Below are positions 48,531 to 62,098 of a DNA stretch of 64,000 nucleotides, one piece after another. The notes under the pieces are model-generated. The model was given only the letters and a program-made list of their open reading frames with translations. It had not been told where the DNA came from and searched no databases. A program made the position numbers and the translations under genes. Source of the DNA: Parus major (lineage: Eukaryota; Chordata; Aves; Passeriformes; Paridae). Each line of letters starts with the position of its first letter. The stretch's first letter is position 1. Location: assembly GCF_001522545.3 (NCBI RefSeq), contig NC_031783.1:1242088-1306087 (forward strand). Reading direction: 5' to 3'.

Positions 48531-51500
48531 TGTGCTGGGACCTGGTACCACTGTCACCAGCAAAGGAGGAGCTCTCTGCCTTCAGTCCCATGTAAGCTGC
48601 TGCTGGCAGGGAGAAATCAGGGCTCCTGAAGAGCTCTCATTGTCCAGTGCCCACACACAGCCCTGGAGGAGCAGCCTCCTCTCTGGGACTGCGGGATGTG
48701 ATCACGCCCTTAAACACCAAGAGCTCAGGGGCAGCTGGAGGAGCTGGGGCTGTGTGGGGGCACTGAGACCATTGGAGATCACTTCAGACATCCTGAAGAA
48801 ATGGCCAACCCTTGTTCCTCCACCAATCCTGCCTCCATGCACAGCACATCTCTCCTGCAGGAGGCACATGCTCAGGGAGGCCAGGGTATGCAGGGAATGG
48901 TGTGAAGGGCAGGGAAGGTGCACAGCACGAGACATGGCAGCCTAAGAAGGTTATAAAGCCCCAGAGCAGGTTGGGATGGCTAAGAATGCAGAGGGGAGTG
49001 TCTGATGGTGTTCTGCTAGCCAAGGAACAGAAATGAGTTCAAGCATTTGTGTGATCTAGCCAGCCCCCAGTGCCAGGCAGGGTGGCAGGACCTGAGGATG
49101 TGCAAAACCAGGTGCCAGCACCAAGAACAGCATGGCTGGAATTCACCAGGCTGAAGTGAGCCTGAGAACAGACATAACCCCTAGAGAGGAAGGGAAAAAG
49201 CTTCTCTTTTTCCACAAGGCAGCAGGGGAAGAGCAGACAGGCAAGAAGACACCCACCTCAGGCAGACACAGCACTGAAGTCCAAGCTGCAAACACCGACC
49301 CAATGAGAGCTCCACAGCTCAAATGCAGCAGGAGCAAGTGAGCTGGAACACTCTGTGCTCAGCAGCTGTCATGTACACAGCTGGGGACAAGACAAAATTT
49401 TGCTGCTCTTTCTCCCTGCCCTCACCTGCCAAGCCAGCCCAAGTGCTGCAGTCTTGGCAGGAAACGAAAGAGTGAGCAAGTTCCAATTCCTTGCAAAGTT
49501 TCTAGTAGGGAGGGGTGGGAAGGCACCTCCAAGGACAGACTGAGGCAGGGGTATAACTGGAGAGAAGGGATAATGGCTGGCATATTCAGCTGGGATGGGG
49601 GAAGCTTTTTCAGCCCTTGTGCTCCACCACAGAGCTCCCCAGGGCTCTGTGACTCAGAAAGCTCTGCCTTACCTGCCAGGGCCAGGGAGCCTTCAGGTGT
49701 GCAAGGCACGAGGATGTCAGGCAGTGTGCAAACACTGCAGATGGGAGGACACAGGAAAGGGAGAGAAGGGTGAAACTCACCCACCCAAATGTTTGTTCTG
49801 GGGCAGAGGCCTGAGGAAAGAGAGTCAGATATTCTGGCCTTGCAGGAAACTGAGGGGACAGGAAGCTTTAAGTGAGCTGTTTTCCAGGTCTTGGTGAGAA
49901 ATAAGACTGGTACACCATTTGCAGAGATATCACCAGCTGAAGTGAACTGTCTGGAAGCAGATTTCCAGATGGGTTATTAATGAGGTAACAAGATAATTGA
50001 ACCTGGAGTCCTAGACCAGCACAGAACAGGATCTCACACTCCATGCTACAAAGTCCAGAACAGCAGTATGTATCTCTGGCCACATACACCAACATGCAAA
50101 GGCAAGCTTGAGGGTTTTTACCTTCTTTCAGCTGCTTTGAAACTGGTTCTGGCCCAACTTTAACCCAGAAGAAACTCATACACAGCAGCTGAATTGGGCT
50201 AAGCTGCATTTAAAGCCCAGCACTGACTCTTCCTAAGTATGCAGAGGAAGAGGTGTCCAAAGCCTGAAGTGAAAGATTGATAGGAAAAATAGATATATTG
50301 CAGAGCCAGCTTAGCCACAGAGCAGCCACCAGCAAAGTCTGAGCAAAGTTTCCTCTTCTCCCTTGCACTGGACATTGTAAACCAGTGACAGATAATCCAG
50401 GGAGCTACTGGAAATCTATCCCGGTCACTTTGAGAGAGGGGATTACACAGATCTGAAAGGGCAATAGGCATCTTAACCAGAAGCTGGAGGGAGAAAAAGA
50501 GGAGAAGCACAAAGGCTTTTGCAAAATAAGGGTTAACTTCAAACCTCATCTCCACTGACAACTGCAAAGCAGTTTCTGAACAAGCATAAAAATGGCAACA
50601 AGGGCACTGCTGCAGAAGGGTGTGAGTGCACACACATTTAAGAAAACCCACACAACGAAATCCCTACAACTCCAGTGCTCTATTAAGTCAATTAACAGTG
50701 CTCCAGTGAAGTGCAAGAGCCGCGTGTATCCCGCAATTCCCAGCCAGTTGTGGGAGACTCCGGAGTGTCACCATGGCGTGGGTGGGCTGGCAGGGCCCTC
50801 TCAGCCACAGCAGCGAGGAAATGCCAGAGAGACTCACAGGGGAAGGAACAAAACAACACAAGCCACAGCATCCAATCCTGGGAAGCTTTACCAGCAGATC
50901 TCATTTCCAGATCTTTTCCTCCCCGTGTTTATAATCCTTGCAGCAGAGTTCTGTCATCCTACTCAGCTCGCAGGCTGCCCCAGCTACAAAAGATGTCAGG
51001 CTGAAAAATCACCTCGACAGACTGCCTGCTGAGACCAGTTGCATTATAAAAACAGGAAGCTCTTGCCTGCCTGCTCCCAATATGCTATGGATTTAATGGG
51101 AGGGAGCATACGCAGGGATGCTTTGCAAGAAGAGCACACACATGGGACTCTTGCCAGGAAAAATGCATCTTGAGTAACACATGTGCTCTTAGTTTCCTCT
51201 TTTTTCAGAAAGGTTTAACTACACTCTGAGCTACCCAGCAGCAATAAACCACTTTTTTCCCCTCTTTCTCACTTATAGCAGAGTGTTGCTTGGTAAACAG
51301 CAGATCTTCCTGTCTGAGGCTGTGCCAGCCTGTGCTGAACAGAACTGTTGTTATTGCACATTCACAGTTAGAGATAAACATGAATAAGAGCCACGAGTAA
51401 AAGCCAGGCACTGGTTCTTCAATACATTGCTTTATCAGATTCACCTTGATTCAAATGTTTCTGACATCTCTCCCTCCTGAAGGGACAAGATGGCACAAGT

Positions 51501-51929
51501 GGTAAGGACAAACATTAAAAAAGAAGACAGAAATGACAGCAGCACAAAAAGTGCTCTTCTGTACTCGCTAACATTCACAAACTGTGCAGCTCACAGCTCC
51601 ACCTGCTCTTGAAACACTCAAAAGCACAACAAGGAAACAAATGGGCCCAACCAACCCAAGCTGCCCAAATGGGAAAACAAAACAGCCTTCAGCACATTTT
51701 TCAGGACAAATCTCCATCCAAAGCCACAACTGCTGCAGGACACAAAGGTTACAGAGAACCAGAGAAGGAAAAAAAATGTGCAAGTCATCATCTCATCTGC
51801 AAGCTGACTTTCTGCAATGGCACAGGCACAACACACCAACCCAGGCAAAGTGGACACTGCAAGTGTGAGGAGGATTTCTAACCTTTCCAAGAGCAGATCC
51901 CTGGACCAGCTGCTCCAGAAGCACTGGGG

Positions 51930-52045
51930 GGAAAAAACACAGCATGAGTTCCAACAATTCGTTCCTGGACAAGTTCATGACCTGCATGAGATGACTGCTC
52001 ATCTTCAGCAGCACGGAACTGGACTTGATGACCCATGAAGTTCCT
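51930..52045 (+). repeat. possible decayed CR1 3' end
   Basis: GGACAAGTTCATGACCTGCA, then GAACTGGACTTGATGACCCA and TGAAGTTCCTTCCTCCCAAT resemble a CR1 3' UTR, but the match is weak and the terminal repeat is absent. Confidence 0.35.
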
Positions 52046-52761
52046 TCCTCCCAATCACTCAGCAACCCAAATTCATAGAGGCCCAGACACAGCACAAACA
52101 TGAAGTTGTTCCCAAAAGGACAGAAGGGATTGTATCTTCAGATCATGCTAAACTGACAGATAAGCAGATGAAGGGCTGGCCACTGCAGAAGGGAGGGAAA
52201 GAGAACTGCAGGAAGAAAGTCTCACAGCCAGTGAAAACTCAGGACACAGACTTGGCAAACAAAGTCTGAGAGGCAGAAGGTAGAGATGTCCTCCGAGCAC
52301 ACTGTCCCCAGACACTCCAGTCACAGCTTTAATTCTAACACAGATTAGACAGACAGTAAATACATCATTTGCCCAAGACACATCCAGTTGCACCCCTTCC
52401 TGGAGATAGCTCCAGTCCTCACTGGAGCAGCAGCTGGTTGTCTCCTTCTGCCATTTTAATGCAATTTGGCCTTCCCTGGCTTTCATCAGGCACCACGTCC
52501 CAATTTCCAACCAAGTGGCCTAGATTTAAACCAACACATCTCTGGCTGTGCCTCAGGCAAGCACAGAGGTGGGAGAAGCCTGTCAGACAATGGTGCCATT
52601 TGGCATTTCCATCACAAACAACCTAGAGATAAAAGCAAAAGAATTGCTAAGAGGCTAAGAGCTGCACAAGAGGCTCCTGCCTTCCCCAGGAGCACAGGGA
52701 ACCTGGAGAGAACAGGGAGGTGGGACAGACTCAGGGGACAGAGAGAAGTTCCTCGTCTACA

Positions 52762-52922
52762 ATCATAGAATCACACAATGGTTTGGGTTGGAGGGAACCT
52801 TAAAGCCCATCTCCCACCACCCCCTGCCACCTTCCACTATCCCAGGCTGCTCCAAGGTCCATCCAGCCTGGCCTTGAACACTTTCAGGGATGGGGCAGCC
52901 ACAGCTTCTCTGAGCAACAGGG
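52762..52922 (-). repeat. CR1 LINE 3' end
   Basis: ATCATAGAATCACACAATGG (terminal octamers), then GGTTGGAGGGAACCTTAAAG, GCTGCTCCAAGGTCCATCCA and CACAGCTTCTCTGAGCAACA. Confidence 0.92.
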
Positions 52923-55900
52923 AAGCACAGCTCAGCACAATCATTTAATGAAAAAGCACCACATTACTGCTTATCCCTCTCCACCTCCAGATGACACCTG
53001 AAAAACACATCAATCCTTCTGCACACTGATGTGGCAGCCATGCCATTGCTTCTGTTAGGAGACTGTACTTATTGAAATGATAGGTGTGGAATAACACCTG
53101 GTACAAGGAAGTGATACAAACAAAACAGTGCCTGACACCACCACAACCCTCACCTCTCCTCGCCAGAGTAGTTTTACTGGCTCACTGTCTCCATCACAAG
53201 TGGCTCCTCTTCAGCTACACCAGTGCAGCTGGAATTGTAGGATCTGTTCAATGATACACACCTTAAGCAATATTTTCTGGGAACAGTCATCTGAACAAAC
53301 ACAATGGTCATATGAGGAAAAGGCTGTACTCTGAGAGGGCTGAAACACAATGCAGATGGTTTGAGTAATGGTGGAGCAAAGCCTGCCAGCCACACAAGGT
53401 ACCTCCAACACTGAGAGGGAGCTGAGCTTTAACCAAGGGCTGCTGGCAGCATCCTGAACCAAAAGGGCAGATGGAGATGAAATCATGTTACTGGAGTCAC
53501 TCCCACATGCCTTGAAAGACACATCCAGCTGCCTGAGCCTTCTGTGGTGCTGCAGACCCACAGGCTCCCCTCCAGCAGGCTCTGCTTGCTAAGACACAGC
53601 AAAGTCAGGCAACAGGAATAAGGGCAGTAGCTTTTGGAAGCCATTCCAAGGCTGCATGAAAACAGATCCAAGAGCAGGAACGCCACCTCATCTCTCTCAT
53701 CTGTGAGAACAAGCTGTGGTGGAGATCTGACCACCACCAGCCTGGTGACAGTCACCACTCAAACACCAGAGTGCTCATGGCCCAGCTTCACTTACCAAAG
53801 CTATGAGAGGCTCCTGCAAATCTGCTGTGGCTGGACATCAACGACACAAAAAGACTCCAGTGAGTTCATAAACATCCAGGCAGACCAGGTGGGACAACAC
53901 ACAGCAAGCACTAGTGTCTTATCTGATTATCCAACCTGGATAAGGCCACCACATCAACCTGGATCATTTGAACCCAAGGACAACACCATCACACGCTGCA
54001 AATGTATCCTGATGGTCCAAGATCAGACTGGCTTCCCATCACCTCATCCTGCCTCCACAGCCCAGGCTCTGAATGTCCAGGCTGAGAGCAGCCCAGCCAC
54101 ATAAGGCACAACACAGTCACCTCTCTGTCCCACTGGGCTGGGAACTGCCACAGCTCTGGGGTTACTGCAGGCAAAGCCATGCAGTTTCTTCATTTGTTGT
54201 CCTGCCCTTGAACTGCCTCACACACACCCTGGGACAGTCATGCAATTTGCACTGCTTAAGATTCCAAGGTGCTGGAAGATGCCACAATTTCTCTTCCACT
54301 CTCAAAGTTTCTTCTTCACCATGAGAAAACCAGAGGACATTGGAATCCCCAACCATTTGAGTACATAGCCTTCACACAGACAGCATGGAAACACTCAAAG
54401 AAGGAATTCAAACAAGGAAGAAAGACAAAAAACAAGAGGCTCGAGAGACATGAAGCAGGGTAACTGCTCAAAAACCAGAGGAGAGAAGGTTTCCTTCCTT
54501 CCAGCCCCTCCCAGCACAGCCCAGCCCAGCTGATTTAGCAAAGCCTCTCACCCAACACAATTCCTGCTTGGCAGGTCCAGAGCCAGTCGCTGTAGGGTCA
54601 GCCTGGTGTCCCTGGTCCCGAGCGGCCACTGCTGGCACCCGCTGAGTGGCCTGGCTGGAGGATCATGCTAGAAGGTCCCTGCACTGAGCACTGGGAGCAC
54701 ACCAAGCCTGGAAGGAGCAGCTGCTGTCCTGAGCTGCTGGACAGAGAGTGAAAAAAGTCACGTAAGAATAAATGGCTGCTGAGACTCCAGGCCCATCAGC
54801 ATGGCACCAGCAAAGACAACCAACCTCACATTTTTGGTCCCTCAATCAGCATCCCCTTGGACTTCAACTCGCAGAGGGCTCTGTGCTTCCTATGACATCC
54901 AGCTGGAGCTTGGTCCCCCCTGGAGACAGCTTTTGGGTCAGCTCAGGCTCTTCACTCGTCCTCTCACAGAACCTTTGGCTGTGACTTTATAGTTCCATGC
55001 CCACCACTGGCCTCACTCTCTGCCGGCAGCCGCTGCTCAGCATCCTGGTGTGAGCTGTCATCAGAGCAGGGAATGCCACACCTCGGAAGCACAGCAGGAT
55101 GGAGCACAGCAGGATTGTATGGAGAAGGACTCTGGACAGCTCTCGACAATTAGCAACAGGGCAGGATCTCCCGAGGGGCCGGATGGGAACGCAGCGATGT
55201 CTGGCGGGGCACGCTGCCTGAATGTTCAAATACAGAAACAGATGTTAATTACTCTGCATAGCCAGGACATCATTAGCAGCTACATCTCCTGGAGATTCTG
55301 AAGTACAAATTCCTCTGATTATGCCAAACATGCCCACCCCACCCCCAGAAGCCATGACGTTTGAGTAGTTGCCTCGGCAAAACCTCCCTCCTCCGAGATA
55401 TTTCCCCTTCCTCCTTCATACTCTCTGCTCTCAAAACAACCTGTTTTAATGAAATTCCTGCTTTAGGAAAGTGCTGTCTCCTTTGGGACGGGCTTTTAGC
55501 AGATGGTGGCAACAAGAACCCTTCTCCATAAGTGTCTGGCTCTTCAGCACACTCTTACTTCCTCTATTTTAGGTTGGGGAGGGAGGACAAAAATAAGGAT
55601 TCAGCTGGCACCATGTGATCAGTGAGCCTCTGTGGGAGCACGGCAGAGCAAGAGACCCCATTCTGCCTCCCAACCTTGCTCACCATCCCCACAGCCAGAT
55701 GCTGCATCAAATGCAGTGTGATAGCCCTGGGGTAGGTGATGGTGAACCCACAAAGAGCTTTTCTCTTCCAGCACTCCCCACCACTGACAATTGCAGACAG
55801 TGGGGAAAAGACACCCTGTGGTGAACACCTGGGCAGGTGCTGCTAATGGAACCAGAGCAGCAGAGGGAGGGTGTACAGAATGGGCAAGGGACAGCCCTTG

Positions 55901-57848
55901 GGAACCAGTAATGAGTAAGTAGGGGACTGATTCAGGAAGCCTTCAGGTTCACAAGGACCACCCTGAACCTTTTAGCCAAAGGGTCTATGCAGCTCCACAG
56001 GGAATTCCAGACCCACAGCACCTCCAAGGCACTGCCTGAGCTGCTCCTGCACTGGAAAGGCAGGAGATTCAGGAGAGCTAATGAGGGAGACCAACACCAG
56101 CAGACAGAGCACCCCCAAAGTGCCACATCACATCATTATCCTTGCACATACCATGGGATAGGAAGGGAAAGCACTCAGCACAGACCTGCTGGGCTGCAAT
56201 TCCAAGGACTTCCCAAATTCTGCCTGCTGGCCAGAGTCTGCAGGAAGCAGACTGACAAGGGGCAAGCTGGAAAACAGGAGCTTGACCACATCAGTGCTGC
56301 AGCCTCTGTGGATGGCCACAGGAGAAGACAGAGCTTAGCACACAAGGACCTTGGGGCTGTGCTTCCACTTCCACAGATCAGCACAAACACAAGGGATTTG
56401 CTGCCAGCAAAGTTGTCCATGAGTAACTTCCTCTGCAAACCTTTTTGTTACAGAAGCAGAAGGACACAAGTTGGGAAGCTGCCTGTGATATCCTCAGTAA
56501 ACTGAAATCACCTGGGCTGGGACTGGGAACAAGATGCTGAAGGGGAAACTTTAGTGCCACTGGAAGCATCACATTAGAAATGCAGCTGGGCAGCATCACT
56601 GGAGGGGACAACAGCTTTTTTTAAGGTCTTGGTCTCTATTTCACCAAACTGAGAATGCACTGATAACCCCAAGGTTTGGCAAGGGCTGCTCACAGCAGGA
56701 CTGGGGCAGGACACCAGCTCAGTCCCCTGACACAGTGCCACTGTCACTGTCCCTGATGCTGACCCTGCTCAGGCCCACAGCATTTCCTACAAAAAGGGCT
56801 GCACTGCAGGAACAGAAAAGCTCTTTCTCTTTTTTTTTTTTATGAACACTCATTAGAGTTTACACCGTTGGCAAAGCGTGGAGGCACACATTTGTGAAGG
56901 AACAGAGATATGGCTCCAACACTGGTTTTAATGTGCAAGCCTAAAGACTCGGCTTCAGTTTTTAGAAATCAAACTTGATCATCTCAAGCTGGCAAAAATA
57001 GCCCCATGTTCCCTTGAGTTATTTTCTTTTCAAATAAGCAGGGTACAGCACAATAGGAAATATCAGCAGTTATGTATTCAACCTCCAGAAACCCAACGGG
57101 CCAATTCCAGCAACCCACGGCAGCTTTCCAATCCTCCCTGATCTATTTGCTGGAGTTAGTCTGAAAAGCAGGCTGCCCCCGAGCCATTCAGCAAACTCCA
57201 CGTCCCGCTAATTACATCAATATAAATGTATTATCTTGGCTGTCAAACATGGGCTGCCTGAACAGGACAAGGCTCTGCCATGGAAATGCAGGAAAACAAT
57301 TGCTCTTTCTGCTGGTGACACATTTCTCTGGATCCTATTTCCTTGCCAGCCCCCCCCATTTCTCCCTTCTGCCCAGGCACCAGGGCATCAGCGTTTTTTT
57401 CTTCCAGAGCAAGAGGAAATGGCACACAAAAACCCTCCTCATCTTTCAAGCAACTGAACACGAACAAATTTTGGGAACACCACCGGCATTTCCTATCAGC
57501 CAACCTGAGAGCTGCCAGCACACAGGGAAGGGAGTTGTGAGGGCAAGAGTTAAATGTTCCTCGTGACCAGGCAGCAGCTCTTCTGCCTCTCTTGGCTTCC
57601 TCAGCTGCCATTGCTAAATGCAAGGCAAGTGTCAACACTCCAAACAGCAAATGTGACAGAAATTCGGAGCAGCCTGCTCCTCCCTGCCCAGCTCGCTGAG
57701 TGTGGCCTGGGGAGGAGGGAGCCCCTCAGGATGGCTCCAAAAGCAATGAGCAAACACAGGCAGAGGCTTCCAGGGAGCAGGGAGGCAGCTCTCTTCACTC
57801 CAGAGAGTGGGATTATGACGGAATATGAGGAGGAAGCCACTGACTCAC

Positions 57849-57960
57849 CTGTCCCACCCGCATAAGCAGCTTTCCCACCAAAGGCTGCACTGAGCATGAC
57901 CTTGCTCAGAGCCCCAAGTTCCAGCAAATCAGGGGCTCACAAGGTTTCCCCCCAGCTCTG
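57849..57960 (-). other. possible non-coding 5' exon of CAPN15
   Basis: On the minus strand a consensus donor GGGACAG then GTGAGTCA ends at 57849. The roughly 110 nt before it have no clear coding potential. If transcription starts in the CpG island, this is a plausible 5' UTR exon, but the acceptor is not clear. It rests only on one good donor motif. Confidence 0.2.
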
Positions 57961-60236
57961 AACACTGGGAGAGAGCCATGGTGGAAGGACACTGGGCTGC
58001 ACACACTTTCCAAATCTGCCTCTTCTGACTGCAGGCAGCCACAGTCCCTCATTCCAGCTTCCCTCTGCTTCATAAAAAACCCTCACTTGGAGAAATGCCA
58101 CAGGGCCTGATCCTTCCCAGACCCCTCTGCTCACAGGAAGGGTCAGAACGAAGCCAAAAAAAATCAAGCCTGGAGAGTCAGATGAAGTAGGAAGATGGGA
58201 GGAAAACAGTATTTCTCCACCTAGGAGCAGATGATGTTTCCACTGGCAGGGATCAACACAACCATGGACACACAGCACAGGCTGTCTCTCTCTAGGTCTC
58301 ACATGCACTGGTTGTGCAAACTTGGAAAGCTCCCACAAAACCTCTGGGACAGAGGAGAGCAGCGTGTTTTCCATGAGTTAAAGCCAACTGCACTCAGCTG
58401 GCTGAGGGAACGCTAGGGCTGTGGCCACTTCCCTCTCCAAAGCCAGTGGAATTCCAAGCAAAGATAAAGGGTGCCCAGAGCAAAGATAAGGGGGGAGCAA
58501 GCCAGGAGAGTGAGGGGTAATCAGTGCATCTGCTGAGGGTATCCAGGCTCCTCCATGGGGTCACCCAGCCCTTCCACCACCGTGAGACAGCTCCAAGTCT
58601 GGGCACAACACCCGACCTTTTCTATGTGCAACTTTAGCACTTATGGGTTGTTTTCCAAGATTTATTCTGATTCAGGAGACACCGTGCCTGGCCCATGCCT
58701 CCAGTTCCCTTATGCACCAAGTCATCAGGCTGGAGAAGGAAGATTGCTCTCCCTCCTGCCAGAGCAATCGGGCTTAGCAAACCCAGCCAGTCACACCTTC
58801 AAAAGGCTCTCCAGCCATTCAAGCCCTCCCGAGGAAGGGAGCAATGCTGGGTCCTGCCTTCTGCCTTCAACTGTTAAAGCCTTGGATACAAACAGAAGCT
58901 GATGCAACTTGAAATGAGTTAATATCCCCACACACATAAAATCAGGGTAATCTGAATCATGCCTTGGACAGGCTATGCTCAGGCAGAGCTCAGCCCTGCT
59001 CTGCTGCACTCAGGGGCATGAGCCAGACTGTTCAGCAGGATCTCAAAAAATGGCTAGACAAAAGCCACCAGCAGACTCTCAGAGTCACAGGCGGCCAGTC
59101 TGTCACCACAGGTCTGCTCCAATTTAGGGAAGAACACAGCCCTGAAGCACAAGTCCCTCTGAGTCCCAGGTGACAACACGCAAAGTGTGGCAAGATCTCT
59201 GCATTCAAAGCCACAACAGCCACAGTCTGGGATATGCACATCTCACCTCCACCCTGCCTCCCTCCAAACACATCTCCCAGTCTCCATCAGCTCTTGACCA
59301 ACCCACAGCAGTGCAGCACTGTCCTGCACCAGTGCCCCAGGCCACGTGCAGTGAGCAATGTCCAGATAACCTTCTGTCCGACCATGAGAACCCACCCAGC
59401 CGCATCCTGGGCCTGCAGGCCTACAGGGCGCCAAGCTTCACTGAGAATCCCAGCTGAAAAAATGCTTGGAGGAAACAGTATGACATTTCAAACACAACGT
59501 GCACATTATCCCATCTCCTCTAACAGGCCCATGGATGATCATCCTGAACAGTTGTTTCCTGGTGCCTGGGGGGGATGTACCCCAGAAGCAAGAGCAGGGA
59601 GAGGAGAGAGCTCAGTAAATGGAGAGGCTGGCAAGTACAGAGCTTTTTCCATCTTCTAAGACTCCTGGATCCAGGACCCGGAGGCTGAAATGCTTCAATT
59701 GCAACTGAGCTGACATGCAGTAAAACCCACGGGTCTTGATGAGACACCGGGACCCAACAGCCTTAGGATGTTCAAGACCCAAGGATAAAAGCCTGCCAAC
59801 TGATTCTAAAGGGCAAACTCGCCGAGGCTTGAGAAACTCTACATAAAACCCTGCTCAGCCCTAGCACGGGTGTCTAAGCTGGAGGTGAGAGTGAAGACCT
59901 GAAGGACAGGAAGCCCGGGGCGCTGGAAGCTCTGCCGTGCTCCAGCCCGGAGCCGGCACTCGGCGGTGCCGTAAGCGGGGCTCCCCTGCCCGGGGGGGAC
60001 CCGGGAGCTGCGATCTCCCCGCACCGGGCACGGGGCGAAGGCAGGTCAGGCACTGCAGCCTAACGCGGGCAGTCACGGAGCCTCCCCGTCCCCACCGGCT
60101 GCGGCACGACCCCCAACCCCTCCGGCTGTGCGGCCGGTCTGGGGTGCGAGCGGGGCCCCCGCAGCCCCCGGGTCCCTCAAAAGCCCGGGCAAGGCACCCC
60201 GACCGCCGCACAGCCCCGAGCCGGGACCCCGGCACC

Positions 60237-60956
60237 NNNNNNNNNNNNNNNNNNNNNNNNNNNNNNNNNNNNNNNNNNNNNNNNNNNNNNNNNNNNNNNN
60301 NNNNNNNNNNNNNNNNNNNNNNNNNNNNNNNNNNNNNNNNNNNNNNNNNNNNNNNNNNNNNNNNNNNNNNNNNNNNNNNNNNNNNNNNNNNNNNNNNNNN
60401 NNNNNNNNNNNNNNNNNNNNNNNNNNNNNNNNNNNNNNNNNNNNNNNNNNNNNNNNNNNNNNNNNNNNNNNNNNNNNNNNNNNNNNNNNNNNNNNNNNNN
60501 NNNNNNNNNNNNNNNNNNNNNNNNNNNNNNNNNNNNNNNNNNNNNNNNNNNNNNNNNNNNNNNNNNNNNNNNNNNNNNNNNNNNNNNNNNNNNNNNNNNN
60601 NNNNNNNNNNNNNNNNNNNNNNNNNNNNNNNNNNNNNNNNNNNNNNNNNNNNNNNNNNNNNNNNNNNNNNNNNNNNNNNNNNNNNNNNNNNNNNNNNNNN
60701 NNNNNNNNNNNNNNNNNNNNNNNNNNNNNNNNNNNNNNNNNNNNNNNNNNNNNNNNNNNNNNNNNNNNNNNNNNNNNNNNNNNNNNNNNNNNNNNNNNNN
60801 NNNNNNNNNNNNNNNNNNNNNNNNNNNNNNNNNNNNNNNNNNNNNNNNNNNNNNNNNNNNNNNNNNNNNNNNNNNNNNNNNNNNNNNNNNNNNNNNNNNN
60901 NNNNNNNNNNNNNNNNNNNNNNNNNNNNNNNNNNNNNNNNNNNNNNNNNNNNNNNN
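60237..60956. other. assembly gap of 720 unknown bases
   Basis: Run of N. It lies inside the CpG island, as is common for GC-rich DNA that sequences poorly. The long open frames that span it are artefacts. Confidence 1.
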
Positions 60957-61169
60957 GCGGCGCCGGCCTCGGGGGCGGCGGGAGCTGCCCGGGCTGAGGG
61001 TCGCGGAGGGTCCTGCGGGGTCTTGGCGTGTTCCGGGGGTCCCGTTGCTCCGTTCGTCAGGGGTCGCGGTTTCGGAAAGGCGGGTGCGTGGCCCTCAGCC
61101 CTCACACGGAGGTTCCGTGCGCCCCTGAGCGTCCCCGCCCGCTCCCATGGAAGGCGCCGCCGTGAAGGG

Positions 61170-61280
61170 ATGGAGGACCCGAGCGTTCCCTGTGAGGATC
61201 AGAGCCCGCGGCTGAGCCAACCTGGGCAGAAGCCGCTCGTAATTACAGCTCTTAATGACCTGGCGGCACATGAAGCAAAG
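61170..61280 (+). other. possible first coding exon of a divergent transcript
   Basis: On the plus strand an ATG with G at -3 and +4 opens a frame starting MEDPSVPCEDQSPRLSQPGQ and ending DLAAHEAK. There it meets a fair donor (GCAAAG then GTGGAG), with a second donor nine bases on (GCCG then GTAGGG). It sits at the edge of the CpG island, facing away from CAPN15. I do not recognise the peptide, and GC-rich DNA yields such frames by chance. Confidence 0.2.
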
Positions 61281-62098
61281 GTGGAGCCGGTAGGGATCTG
61301 CTCGGCGCTGCGGGCGATGTGCAGCCGTGGTTCGGCGTGGGACGGCGGAGCGGGGCCGGGCCGCGGCCCTCGGGCAGCTGCAGGTGGGGCCTGCATCCCC
61401 ACCCAGCCTCGGAGCCCAGAGCCACATCCCCACGCAGCCCAAGGCCAGACTCGCCGGGTTAAGAAGCACCTTCAAACCCTCACGGAGATGAGAGCTGGGA
61501 GCAGTTCGTGCAGCACACATGCTGTGCTCGCCGTGCTGGGCTGCTCCCCTCCTGGAGCCACGAGTGGAAACGGGGAGGGGGTCCCAGATGGGACCCAGCC
61601 CAGATGGTCCAACACACCCTGATGGGAAATCAATGGTTGTTGTTCCAGAAAAAGCAGCATCATTTAAGCCACCAGTCTTGGAGGGGGTTTACTGGCTGCT
61701 TAGTGAAACATGACAGCTTCTAAACAGGGAAAATGTTCTCTTTAGGCTGTTGGACCCTCCCCAAAGGACACCTCAGGCTTTCTATGTGGGCAGTTGAGGG
61801 GTGCTGAAATGGCAAGTGTTGTTGAGACCTTCTGTAGGACAATGCAGGGACCAAAAGCTGATGAAGAGATTGGGCTTCCCTTAATCCCTCTATAAGATGC
61901 GCCTACCAGTTGTATCAGCACATTTATTCGCAGACAGATTGTTTCTAGAGGCTGCAGACAGTTCTGCCACTGTTCTTTGGGGTGGGCCAGGAGAGGAGCA
62001 GCCCCATGCTGCCCTCACAGATAAATTTCCATAGTTTGGGAAGTTGAGGGGTCAGTGCTCCAGCAGTGCCTGAGGAAAGCACAGAGCAGGTATCCCCA

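Larger units (their letters stand above)
44528..59900 (-). other. 5' intron-like region between candidate exon and CpG island
   Basis: About 15 kb with no exon I can firmly support. CR1 fragments lie at 48366-48530 and 52762-52922, with a doubtful one at 51930-52045. A pyrimidine-rich tract in the minus sense (44545-44632) leads into the 44527 acceptor. Strong minus-strand donor motifs near 54550 and 57849 could mark non-coding first or second exons. AT-rich islands at 55225-55330 and 57040-57250 look regulatory. Confidence 0.55.
59920..61400. promoter_or_regulatory. CpG island, probable CAPN15 promoter
   Basis: The sequence changes abruptly from AT-balanced, CpG-poor to very GC- and CpG-rich on both sides of an assembly gap. 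It lies about 15 kb upstream of the candidate 5' exon and about 41 kb upstream of the CAPN15 start-codon exon, on the side expected for the promoter. CpG-island promoters are usual for widely expressed vertebrate genes. The start site itself is probably hidden in the gap. No TATA box was seen. Confidence 0.65.

Noticed and set aside
59861..61622. Frames of 289-561 residues across the CpG island
   Set aside because: They run through the N gap; most of each protein is unknown residues.
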